Below are positions 25,910 through 34,369 of a stretch of 64,000 bases of DNA, in pieces. Position numbers and translations under genes: made by a program. Position 1 is the first letter of the stretch, and each line of letters opens with the position of its first letter. The stretch is from Hymenobacter sp. YC55. Lineage in GTDB: Bacteria > Bacteroidota > Bacteroidia > Cytophagales > Hymenobacteraceae. The stretch covers positions 124,001 to 188,000 of the forward strand of contig NZ_JARNTX010000004.1 of assembly GCF_029433095.1 (NCBI RefSeq), in the 5' to 3' direction. Under the pieces are notes generated by a model. The model ran no database searches, was not told the origin of the DNA, and saw only the letters and a program-made list of their open reading frames with translations.

Positions 25910-26341
25910 TCAGACCCTGCGCTGGTTTTCTGCCAGAACTGAAAAGGTGAAAGACAGAGTATCGGTTGCTGGTGTCAGTAAGTCTTTGTTAGCAAACCAA
26001 TCAAGATGGAAGTGTTCACCGGGACTCAGGCTTGATAGGCTTTTTAAAAAACTCCTCAGTTTCTGGAATGCTTCCAAGTCACCTGTAATCTTGAAATCTA
26101 CACCCTCTACCTGCATTGTAATCAACCGGTTTGACTGGTCAACCAATTCTAATGACAGGTGATGTAATGACTTAGGATAGTAAATATTAGGTATTTGTCT
26201 GAGTGAAAATCCTTTTGTTGGGAATTCAGTCAGGCAGTAGGAGAAGCTAAGAAAATCAGCAGAGGTACCCGAAATATCAATTTCGGTGTGGCCTTCGAAT
26301 TCCCCTTGTAGTGAGCAGATATTAACAGATAGTTCACACAT
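25910..26341 (-). CDS. Small soluble protein opposed to the kdp genes
   Basis: This 143-residue protein reads against kdpA and kdpB and fills the gap between them. It has alternating beta-type segments (EGHTEIDISGTSADFLSFSYCL, then LITMQVEGVDFKITGDLEAF) and a C-terminal PGEHFHLDWFANKDLL block. The pattern of two short beta halves and a His-x-His-x-D-x-F motif resembles some small immunity-type proteins (Imm32-like), but I cannot confirm that. The start may be the ATG at 26341 or that at 26377. Its GC content is lower than in kdp. It has no toxin-like partner next to it. Confidence 0.6.
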   Translation of the reverse strand: MCELSVNICSLQGEFEGHTEIDISGTSADFLSFSYCLTEFPTKGFSLRQIPNIYYPKSLHHLSLELVDQSNRLITMQVEGVDFKITGDLEAFQKLRSFLKSLSSLSPGEHFHLDWFANKDLLTPATDTLSFTFSVLAENQRRV

Positions 26342-26483
26342 AGTTATGAGAGCATACAAAGCTATTTCCAAATACACAAACTAAGTGCTTAGAAGCAGCA
26401 ATTGATAACAACCAGTATTCTGGCAATGAGGCGAGTTCAGGCACATCTGCAACTCGTTTTATTCTCTTTCTCCTCAACTCCAA

Positions 26484-28529
26484 ATGTCAACTAAATCTCA
26501 ATCTCTCTTTCAACCATCGCTGGTGTCGGAGGCTGTGAAACAGGCTTTCGTGAAGCTCGACCCGCGCATCATGTTCCGCAATCCGGTGATGTTCACCGTG
26601 GAAGTCGGGACGGTGGTAATGCTGCTCGTGACGCTCGGGCTGCTGGTGCAGCCTGATGCCGCGCAAGGCAGCTTTGGCTACAATTTCACCGTGTTTCTGG
26701 TGCTATTACTGACCTTGCTGTTCGCTAATTTCGCCGAGGCCATTGCCGAAGCTCGCGGCAAAGCGCAAGCCGAAAGTCTGCGCAAAACCCGCGAAGAAAC
26801 CCCCGCCCGCGTCATCGATCAGAACGGCAATATCAGCTCGGTTAGCTCCTCGCAGCTCCAGAAAGGGCAGGAGTTCATCGTGGAGGCCGGCGAAATCATT
26901 CCGACCGATGGCGAAATTATCGAAGGCTTGGCTACCATTGATGAGTCGGCAATTACCGGCGAATCGGCCCCGGTGATTCGGGAAGCGGGCGGCGACAAAT
27001 CCTCGGTAACGGGTGGTACCAAGGTGCTGTCGGACCGGATTCGGGTGGTGGTGACGACGGCCCCCGGCGAATCGTTTCTCGACAAAATGATTGCGCTGGT
27101 GGAAGGCGCGTCGCGGCAGAAAACGCCCAACGAAATTGCCCTCACCATCCTGTTGGCGGGCTTTACGCTGGTGTTCGTGATTGTGTGCGTGACCTTGGCC
27201 CCGTTTGCTGATTACTCGAAAACGCCCATTGCCATTTCCGCCTTCATTGCGCTGTTCGTGTGCTTGATTCCGACCACCATTGGTGGTTTGCTTTCGGCCA
27301 TTGGTATTGCGGGCATGGACCGGGCGTTGCGCGCCAACGTCATCACCAAAAGCGGCAAAGCCGTGGAGACGGCCGGCGACATCGACGTGCTGCTGCTCGA
27401 CAAAACCGGCACTATCACCATCGGCAACCGCAAAGCTACCCACTTCTGGCCCGCGCCCGGCGTCGATGAGCAGCAGTTCATCGAATACGCCACCGTTTCG
27501 TCGCTCACCGACGAAACGCCCGAAGGCAAATCCATTGTGGAGCTGGCCCGCGAAAAGCAAGTGGACCCGCAAGCCCTGCGCAGCCGCCTCGACGGCGCTG
27601 AGCTCATCAAGTTCACGGCCGAAACCCGCAGCAGCGGCGTGACGCTCGCCAATGGCACCCGCATCCGCAAGGGCGCCTCCGATGCCATCCGCCAGCTTGC
27701 CGTGAAAGCCAACAAGCCCTTCCCGCAGGAAGTCACGCAGCGCACCGACGCCGTAGCCAGCAACGGCGGTACACCGCTGGTAGTCAGTGAAAACGACCGG
27801 GTATTGGGCGTGGTGGAATTGCAAGACATCATCAAGCCCGGCATTCAGGAACGGTTTGAGCGCCTGCGCAAAATGGGCATCAAAACCGTGATGGTCACCG
27901 GCGACAACCCGCTCACGGCCAAGTTTATTGCCGAAAAATCGGGCGTCGACGACTTCATTGCCGAAGCCAAGCCCGAAGACAAGATGACCTACATCCGCAA
28001 CGAGCAGCAGCAAGGCAAGCTGGTAGCCATGATGGGCGACGGCACCAACGACGCCCCCGCCCTGGCCCAAGCCGACGTGGGAGTGGCCATGAACTCCGGC
28101 ACCCAGGCCGCCAAAGAAGCCGGCAACATGGTGGACCTCGACAACGACCCTACCAAGCTCATCGAGGTAGTGGAAATCGGCAAGCAGCTGCTCATGACCC
28201 GCGGCACGCTCACCACCTTCAGCATCGCCAACGACGTGGCCAAGTACTTCGCCATCGTGCCGGCCTTGTTTATGGTCGCCATTCCGGCCCTCGGCGCGCT
28301 GAATATCATGGGGTTGAAGTCGCCACAATCGGCCATCCTAAGTGCTGTGATTTTCAACGCCATTATCATCCCGGCTTTGGTGCCGCTGGCCCTGCGCGGC
28401 GTGGCCTACAAACCCATCGGGGCCTCCGCTTTGCTGCGCCGCAACCTGCTCATCTACGGCCTCGGCGGCGTCATTGTCCCCTTCATCGGCATCAAACTGA
28501 TTGACCTGGTAGTAGGCGCCTTCTTGTAA
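26484..28529 (+). CDS. kdpB: Potassium-transporting ATPase ATP-binding subunit KdpB
   Basis: KdpB is the P-type ATPase that powers potassium import. The 681-residue protein has the actuator motif TGES at 158-161, the phosphorylation site DKTGT at 306-310 (Asp306), the hinge motif MVTGDNPLTA and MMGDGTNDAPALAQ, all intact. The serine of TGES is the residue reported to be an inhibitory phosphorylation site in Escherichia coli. It is full length. A 142-base gap and the opposing gene separate it from kdpA. Confidence 0.97.
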   Translation: MSTKSQSLFQPSLVSEAVKQAFVKLDPRIMFRNPVMFTVEVGTVVMLLVTLGLLVQPDAAQGSFGYNFTVFLVLLLTLLFANFAEAIAEARGKAQAESLRKTREETPARVIDQNGNISSVSSSQLQKGQEFIVEAGEIIPTDGEIIEGLATIDESAITGESAPVIREAGGDKSSVTGGTKVLSDRIRVVVTTAPGESFLDKMIALVEGASRQKTPNEIALTILLAGFTLVFVIVCVTLAPFADYSKTPIAISAFIALFVCLIPTTIGGLLSAIGIAGMDRALRANVITKSGKAVETAGDIDVLLLDKTGTITIGNRKATHFWPAPGVDEQQFIEYATVSSLTDETPEGKSIVELAREKQVDPQALRSRLDGAELIKFTAETRSSGVTLANGTRIRKGASDAIRQLAVKANKPFPQEVTQRTDAVASNGGTPLVVSENDRVLGVVELQDIIKPGIQERFERLRKMGIKTVMVTGDNPLTAKFIAEKSGVDDFIAEAKPEDKMTYIRNEQQQGKLVAMMGDGTNDAPALAQADVGVAMNSGTQAAKEAGNMVDLDNDPTKLIEVVEIGKQLLMTRGTLTTFSIANDVAKYFAIVPALFMVAIPALGALNIMGLKSPQSAILSAVIFNAIIIPALVPLALRGVAYKPIGASALLRRNLLIYGLGGVIVPFIGIKLIDLVVGAFL

Positions 28530-28548
28530 TCAACTGATTAATAGAACG

Positions 28549-28768
28549 TCAAACTCCCTCCTCAAATGAGGAGGGGACGCGGTGGCAAAGCCGCCGCAGG
28601 GGTGGTTGACCGCGTTGCTGATGTTGTTTGTAATGAACGACTCAGCAGTGCGATTCAACTGCCAAATGAAACAACTACTCAGCTTTCCGCCGAATCACTC
28701 GCAAGTCGTTCACACGGCTTTACCACCCCGCCCTCCGGGCACCCCTCCTTGAAAAAAGGAGGGGAACT
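28549..28768. repeat. Palindromic repeat element, family B, between kdpB and kdpC
   Basis: Two hairpin ends, a CCCTCCTC/GAGGAGGG hairpin at 28556-28576 and a CCCCTCCTT/AAGGAGGGG hairpin at 28742-28764, flank about 165 bases. Inside the ends are matching AGGGGTGGT (near 28598) and ACCACCCC (near 28722) words, so the element is an inverted pair. It has no coding content. Confidence 0.65.
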
Positions 28769-28829
28769 AGCTTCTAGCCTTTAGCTGGCTAATCGATTCT
28801 AGCTCCAAACTCCTTGCTTCTACCTTCTC

Positions 28830-29405
28830 ATGAAAAATAACCTGCTTCCTGCTTTTCGTCTTTCCCTGGTCATGCTCGTGCTGTGCTGTGTGGTGTACCC
28901 CGCTATGGTGTGGGGTGCGGCGCAACTCTCGCCGGGCAAGGGGGAGGGCGTACAAGTGAGCCATAAAGGCCGCGTGGTGGGCTTCGCCAACGTCGGCCAG
29001 AAGTTCGACCGGCCCGAGTACTTCAACACCCGCCCTTCCGCCGTGGACTACAACGCCAGCGGCTCGGCGGGCTCCAACAAAGGCCCGAGCAACCCCGACT
29101 ACCTGAAAGAAGTGCAGACCCGGGCGGGCGCCTTCTTGCAGCAAAACCCCACGGTGCCGCGCAACCAGGTGCCTGCGGAAATGGTGACGGCCAGCGGCTC
29201 GGGCCTCGACCCGCATTTGTCGCCCGCCGGGGCCTACGCGCAGGTGGAGCGGGTGGCTCGTCTGCGGAACTTGCCCGTGGAGCGGGTGCGGGAGCTGGTG
29301 AAAAGCCACATCGACGAGCCCATTATCGTGTTCTTTGGTCCGGCCGCTGTGAACGTACTGCGCCTGAATTTGGCCTTGGATGAGCTGGCTCCGATTCGCC
29401 GCTAA
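28830..29405 (+). CDS. kdpC: Potassium-transporting ATPase subunit KdpC
   Basis: KdpC is the single-span subunit that helps the pump bind ATP. The 191-residue protein begins with one membrane helix (about 12-33), followed by the family motifs GRVVGFANVGQKFDRPEYF, RPSAVDYNASGSAGSNKGPSN and GLDPHLSPAGAYAQVERVA. It is full length. Confidence 0.95.
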   Translation: MKNNLLPAFRLSLVMLVLCCVVYPAMVWGAAQLSPGKGEGVQVSHKGRVVGFANVGQKFDRPEYFNTRPSAVDYNASGSAGSNKGPSNPDYLKEVQTRAGAFLQQNPTVPRNQVPAEMVTASGSGLDPHLSPAGAYAQVERVARLRNLPVERVRELVKSHIDEPIIVFFGPAAVNVLRLNLALDELAPIRR

Positions 29406-29528
29406 CCAGGCGCAGGCCGCCGCAGTCTAGGCCATTCTCCAGAAGCTTTATTTGAAAGAACTAGTTTGCCTGCCAGTCGGCAGAAAACCGCTAATCCTAC
29501 TTCGCCTCGCAACCGTAGGCGCTCCTTC

Positions 29529-30674
29529 ATGAACCACGTATTGACCTTGGGCCTCGCCCTTACTGCCACTGCCGCCGCTACTAGCCATGCACTGGCGCAA
29601 ACCACCCCCGTAACCGATACCACGCTAGTAGTGCCGCCGCAAGTTGCGCCCGCTCAAGCCACGCCCAACCCGCTGACTTTCTACGGCTTTGTGGATGGCT
29701 ACTACGGCTACGATTTCAAGCACGCCGACACCCAAGACCGGCCAGGCTTCCTGTACTCGCACGACCGGCAAAACGAGTTTACGGTCAACAATGCCATCAT
29801 CGGGATACGCTACGACAACGGGCAGGTGCGCGGCGCGTTGGGGCTGCACGCCGGCACGTACGTAGCCGCCAACTACGCCGCCGAAGACCAAGTGTTCAAG
29901 CACATCTACGAAGCCTACGCCGGTTTCCGGCCGTTTGAAAAGGCGTGGCTGGATGCCGGTATTTTCGGCTCGCACATCGGGTTCGAGTCGGCCATTAGCA
30001 AAGACAATTGGACGCTGACCCGCTCCCTGATGGCCGAAAACTCGCCGTATTACGAAGCCGGGGTTCGATTCACCTACGAGGTAGACCCCAAGCTGACCCT
30101 GACCGGCTTGGTCCTCAACGGCTGGCAAAACATCCGCGAAAACAACCAGAAGAAAGCCATTGGAACCCAAATTCAGTGGAAGCCCACCGACAAGCTGCTC
30201 ATCAACAGCAGCACGTTCTACGGCAACGAGCAACCCCAAGGCTTGGCCCGACGCCGCCGCTACTTCCACAACTTCTACGCCACCTACGCCGCCACCGACC
30301 GCCTCTCCTTGGCCGTTGTATTCGACGTAGGCAAGCAAGAAAGAGCCGAGCGTGGCGGCAAAGACGACACCTGGCACACCGGCGCCGCCTTCGTGCGCTA
30401 CAAGCTGGCCGACAAATGGAGCACCACGTTGCGCGGCGAGTACTACAACGCCGACCGAGGCGTCATTATCAACTCGATTTCCCCGGTAGCTTCCGACCAA
30501 GATTTGAAAATACGAGCCGCCTCCCTCAACCTCGATTACACGCCCACCAGCAACGTGGTAGTACGCATTGAAGGCCGCGGATTCCGCTCCCCTCAGCCCT
30601 TCCTGACCGACCGCAACAACCAACCCACCGACAACTATGGCAACCTCACGTCGAGCATTGCCATTTCGTTCTGA
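29529..30674 (+). CDS. Outer-membrane porin-like protein (BBP2 type)
   Basis: This 381-residue protein has a signal peptide ending SHALAQ and a body of alternating beta strands with the start TFYGFVDGYYGYDF, and conserved features VNNAIIGIRYDNGQVRGALGLH, then AGIFGSHIGFESAISKDNWT. These match the putative beta-barrel porin-2 family. It ends FxITSSIAISF-like, with a terminal phenylalanine as in outer-membrane strands. Position after kdpC suggests it lets potassium or solutes across the outer membrane, an inference. The start at 29529 is preferred to 29466. Confidence 0.82.
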   Translation: MNHVLTLGLALTATAAATSHALAQTTPVTDTTLVVPPQVAPAQATPNPLTFYGFVDGYYGYDFKHADTQDRPGFLYSHDRQNEFTVNNAIIGIRYDNGQVRGALGLHAGTYVAANYAAEDQVFKHIYEAYAGFRPFEKAWLDAGIFGSHIGFESAISKDNWTLTRSLMAENSPYYEAGVRFTYEVDPKLTLTGLVLNGWQNIRENNQKKAIGTQIQWKPTDKLLINSSTFYGNEQPQGLARRRRYFHNFYATYAATDRLSLAVVFDVGKQERAERGGKDDTWHTGAAFVRYKLADKWSTTLRGEYYNADRGVIINSISPVASDQDLKIRAASLNLDYTPTSNVVVRIEGRGFRSPQPFLTDRNNQPTDNYGNLTSSIAISF

Positions 30675-30729
30675 CCCAACAACATTGTCGACCTAACCTG
30701 ACTTTCGGCTCGACTTTCAGCATTCCCTG

Positions 30730-30835
30730 TCTGTCATCCTGAGCTTGCGAAGGACCTTCTCCCGCAAGAACTGCCGGCGAAACAACGACCACCGTTCCTG
30801 TCCCATAAGGTCCTTCGCAAGCTCAGGATGACAGA
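30730..30835. repeat. Inverted repeat, family C, before the KdpD gene
   Basis: A perfect 29-bp inverted repeat, 30730-30758 and 30807-30835, surrounds 48 bases. The core is GTCATCCTGAGCTTGCGAAG. It ends 16 bases before the KdpD start. Confidence 0.8.
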
Positions 30836-30850
30836 TATACTTTAGAAGAA

Positions 30851-32023
30851 ATGTCTCCCACCGATGATAATAACCTGCGCGACCAATCTGCCGAGCGGTT
30901 TCTGCGGCTGGTGCAGGAGCGGCGGCGTGGGCGGCTGAAAATCTACATCGGGCTGGCGGCGGGCGTGGGCAAAACCTACCGCATGCTCCAGGAGGCGCAT
31001 GATCTGCTGGCCCACGGCGTAGATGTGGTGTTGGGCTATGTGGTGACGCATGGGCGGGCGGGCACCGAGGCACAACTACAAGGCCTACCGGTGCTGCCGC
31101 GCAAGCAGATTTTCTACAAGGGCCGGATGCTGGAAGAAATGGACGTGCAAGCCATTTTGCAGCGTCGGCCCTCGGTGGTGGTGGTCGATGAGCTGGCTCA
31201 TACCAACGTGCCGGGCTCCCTCAACGAAAAGCGCTGGCAAGACGTGGAGCAGCTCGTCAAGGCCGGTATTTCGGTTATTTCAGCCGTGAATGTGCAGCAC
31301 CTGGAAAGCCTGCACGACCAGGTGCAGAAGATAACCGGCACCGACGTGCAGGAGCGGGTGCCCGACCAAGTGCTGAAGCTCGCCGACGAGGTGGTAAATG
31401 TGGATCTCACCGTGCCCGAACTGCGCACCCGCCTGGAAGAAGGCAAAATCTACGACCCGCAGAAGGTGCCTTCGGCACTAAAGAACTTCTTTCAACCCGA
31501 AAACCTGTTGCAGTTGCGCGAACTGGCCTTGCGAGAAGTAGCCAACCAGCTCGGCCGCCAGATTGAAACCGATGCCGCTGGTGCCACCGCCGTAGCGCCC
31601 CAGCGCCGCAACGCCGACCGGCTGCTGGCCTGCATCAATACCAACGCGCGGGCCGCCAAGGAAATCATCCGCAAAACCTCCCGCCTCGCCGACCGCCTCG
31701 GCGGGGCCAAGTGGTACGTGCTCTACGTGCAAACCCCCGCCGAATCCGTTGATAGGGTAGGGCTGGCCACGCAACGCCACCTCATCAACAACCTGCAGCT
31801 GGCTACCGAGCTGGGCGGCCAGATTCTGCGAGTGAAAGCCGATGATATTGTAACCGAAGTGATGCGAGTCGCTGCTGAAAAAAACGTGTCGTTGCTCGTC
31901 TGCGGCGTCACGGGCAGCAAAAGCTGGTGGGCTCGCCTTACGCGCCGCGGCATCACCGATAACCTAATCCGGCAAGTAGCCCACGATACCCAAGACCTCG
32001 ATATTTACTTGGTAACCTATTAG
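30851..32023 (+). CDS. kdpD: KdpD-like sensor protein without kinase domain
   Basis: This 390-residue protein equals the N-terminal part of KdpD: a KdpD domain with Walker A GLAAGVGKT at 34-42 and DELAHTN at 113-119, then a universal-stress-protein-like domain (about 240-385). The four membrane helices and histidine kinase of classical KdpD (~890 residues) are absent. The protein is cytoplasmic and should sense potassium or ATP state and signal through the separate kinase that follows. The start ATG lies 16 bases after the family C repeat. Confidence 0.9.
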   Translation: MSPTDDNNLRDQSAERFLRLVQERRRGRLKIYIGLAAGVGKTYRMLQEAHDLLAHGVDVVLGYVVTHGRAGTEAQLQGLPVLPRKQIFYKGRMLEEMDVQAILQRRPSVVVVDELAHTNVPGSLNEKRWQDVEQLVKAGISVISAVNVQHLESLHDQVQKITGTDVQERVPDQVLKLADEVVNVDLTVPELRTRLEEGKIYDPQKVPSALKNFFQPENLLQLRELALREVANQLGRQIETDAAGATAVAPQRRNADRLLACINTNARAAKEIIRKTSRLADRLGGAKWYVLYVQTPAESVDRVGLATQRHLINNLQLATELGGQILRVKADDIVTEVMRVAAEKNVSLLVCGVTGSKSWWARLTRRGITDNLIRQVAHDTQDLDIYLVTY

Positions 32024-32045
32024 CGCCTATTGTTAGAATAAAAAA

Positions 32046-32155
32046 GAACGTGTCATGCTGAGCGCAGCCGAAGCATCTCGCGTGCTGACGTTGCCATGCT
32101 AACTGGTTTTACCACACTAGCGAGATGCTTCGGCTCCGCTCAGCATCACACGTTC
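32046..32155. repeat. REP-like palindromic repeat, family A
   Basis: One direct unit (about 32050-32093) and one inverted unit (about 32114-32149) with flanking complementary ends GAACGTGT and ACACGTTC. It fills the gap between kdpD and the kinase gene. Confidence 0.8.
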
Positions 32156-32203
32156 CTTTATCCAAGTTCTCGAGCTTCCCAAGCCCCAAGCCTCTAGCAG
32201 TTC

Positions 32204-34006
32204 ATGAATCTTAAGACCAAAATTACGCTGGCTTTCACATCCATGCTGCTGCTGCTGCTTGGGGTGAGTGGCTATATGCTGTATTCCCTCAACCAACTGG
32301 ACCGCACCTCGCGCAACGTACTCAAGGACAATCTATACTCTGTGGAATTGGGCCAGCAGATGCTGCAGGCTCTCGACCAACTACAGGTTCGGGAGGCACC
32401 CGCGAATAGAGAGGCGCAGCAACGCTTTGAGTTGCTGCTGGCGCGAGAGGCGGGTAACATTACGGAACCCGGGGAGCAGCAAGTGGTTGATTCCTTGTTC
32501 GACAGGGTAGTGGAGTTGAACCGGTATCTGGCTTCCGATACTACCTCGCCGCAACTATGGAATGCGCACATGGCTGGTTTCCGCCAACTGACCTACCGCA
32601 TGGTAGCCCTGAACACGCATGCCCTCACCCGCAAAAACGAAGCTGCCAACCGCACGTCAAGCCAGCAAACCCGCTACGTGCTGGCCCTGCTCACCTTCGC
32701 GGTGCTGGTGGCGCTACTGTTTGTACTAAGCGTACCCGAAGCCGCTGTTATGCCTTTGCGCCAACTCTCAGCCAGTATCGACCATGCTGCCAACCAGGAC
32801 TTTACGGCTTCGATTCCGGTGAAAGGGCACGACGAGTTTGCTACTGTGGGCCGCAACTTCAACCGGATGCTAGTGCAATTGCAAAGCTACCGCACCTCCA
32901 CGCTGGCCGAGCTGATGGCCGAGCGCAACCGCGTAACCAGCATCGTGAACACGCTGGATGAAGGCCTGCTGCTCATCGATCAGAACCGCCGCCTTATCGT
33001 GGTGAATCCGGTAGCCAGTATGCTGCTCGCCATGCCCACTGAGAAGCTGCTAGGCCGCCGCGCCGACGAAGTAGCCGCTGAAAACGACCTGTTCAGAGAG
33101 ATGCTACACCACCTCGATGTGCCAACCCCGCAGCGCGAACAAGAAACGCCGCTGCTCACCATTGCTCAGCAAGGCGAAGAAGTGTACTACCATCTCAGCG
33201 TACACGATGTGGTTAGCTTCAACGAGGCCCTCGACAAAAAGGAATTTGTAGGTTCGATTCTGACGTTGCGCAACATCTCGGAGTTTAAAAAGCTAGACCA
33301 AGCCAAATCCAACTTTCTGGCTACCGTATCGCACGAGCTGAAAACGCCGCTGTCCAGTATCAACTTTAGCTTAAAGCTGTTGCAGAACGGCAAAGTCGGT
33401 CCGCTTAATGCCGAGCAGCAGAACATTGTGCTTACCCTCAAGCAGGAAAACCAGCGGCTCTTGAAGCTGGTAGGCGAGCTAATCGACGTATCACGTCTGG
33501 AGTCGGGCAATATCCAGCTGAACTTCCAGCCGAGCCACGTGCACGACATCGTGCAGTTTGCCGCCGACACCATCCAGCTTCAACTCAAGCCCAAACAACT
33601 CCACTTAGCTGTGGAAGTGCCCAACAACCTGCCCCCAGTGCGTGCGGACATCGAGAAAACCGCCTGGGTACTGCTCAATGTGCTGGCCAATGCCATTCGC
33701 TACTCGCCTGAGCAAGAACAAATCCGCATCAACGCTATTTTATCTGCCGACAGCCAGTATGTACAAGTGAGTGTGCAAGACAAGGGCCCTGGTATTGCGC
33801 CGCAGTATCAGGAGAAAATCTTTCAGCGCTTCGTTCAGATTCCTGATAAGAACGGCTACAAAGGCGGATCAGGCCTAGGCCTCAGTATTGCTCGTGAGTT
33901 TATTGCTAGCCAGGGCGGCCAATTATGGGTGGACAGTGAGCTAGGCGCGGGCAGTACATTCACCTTCACGCTGCCCGTGGCTCCTAGAACGGATACACTG
34001 GCTTAG
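32204..34006 (+). CDS. HAMP-PAS sensor histidine kinase of the Kdp locus
   Basis: This 600-residue membrane kinase has a first helix (about 8-27), a ~130-residue periplasmic region, a second helix (about 158-178), HAMP (about 180-235), a PAS-like stretch (about 245-360), the HisKA phosphoacceptor His377 in VSHELKTP, and a C-terminal ATPase domain with GSGLGLSIAREF. It follows the kinase-less KdpD and probably replaces its missing kinase half. Its likely partner is the NtrC-type regulator at 21984. Confidence 0.92.
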   Translation: MNLKTKITLAFTSMLLLLLGVSGYMLYSLNQLDRTSRNVLKDNLYSVELGQQMLQALDQLQVREAPANREAQQRFELLLAREAGNITEPGEQQVVDSLFDRVVELNRYLASDTTSPQLWNAHMAGFRQLTYRMVALNTHALTRKNEAANRTSSQQTRYVLALLTFAVLVALLFVLSVPEAAVMPLRQLSASIDHAANQDFTASIPVKGHDEFATVGRNFNRMLVQLQSYRTSTLAELMAERNRVTSIVNTLDEGLLLIDQNRRLIVVNPVASMLLAMPTEKLLGRRADEVAAENDLFREMLHHLDVPTPQREQETPLLTIAQQGEEVYYHLSVHDVVSFNEALDKKEFVGSILTLRNISEFKKLDQAKSNFLATVSHELKTPLSSINFSLKLLQNGKVGPLNAEQQNIVLTLKQENQRLLKLVGELIDVSRLESGNIQLNFQPSHVHDIVQFAADTIQLQLKPKQLHLAVEVPNNLPPVRADIEKTAWVLLNVLANAIRYSPEQEQIRINAILSADSQYVQVSVQDKGPGIAPQYQEKIFQRFVQIPDKNGYKGGSGLGLSIAREFIASQGGQLWVDSELGAGSTFTFTLPVAPRTDTLA

Positions 34007-34369
34007 CGCCAGTTTACCACCTGCTCCAATATGGTGGAAGTAGTTAAGAGAAAGGGAGTTAAATATCCAAATTCAACTGCATGTCGACGGCCCATTAGGA
34101 CCAAGAAATAGTTGTAGGCTGTGCAGCTCATTACTAATCAGCAGTCATAGCAGAGTTTAGAGCTAAAGCAATTCTAGCCGCTGCTAATTCAGATTTGCTG
34201 TCGGCTGTCACCCCGGATGAACAGTTAAGATCAACTACCAACAGTGAGTTTATCCTAGCTGCTTTTACAGCAACTAACACGAGTCACAGCTTATAGTTAT
34301 AGCGAGGTATTTGGAAATAGAATATAGATTGTACAATTTTACTTTTATTTATAATATATAACATAATTC
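34007..34369. other. AT-richer intergenic stretch
   Basis: About 360 bases with no supported gene or hairpin. Base composition shifts toward AT here and stays so to about 37.7 kb. Confidence 0.5.

Noticed and set aside
26706..28328. A 540-codon open frame on the minus strand
   Set aside because: It lies wholly inside kdpB, opposite to it, and its Gly/His-rich composition is that of a GC-rich shadow frame.
29625..30623. A 332-codon open frame on the minus strand
   Set aside because: It is antisense to the porin-like gene, whose signal peptide and family motifs are clear; the reverse frame has no recognisable domain.
30730..30835. Intrinsic terminator of the porin-like gene
   Set aside because: The 48-base loop and lack of a T run do not fit a rho-independent terminator; treated as a repeat element.
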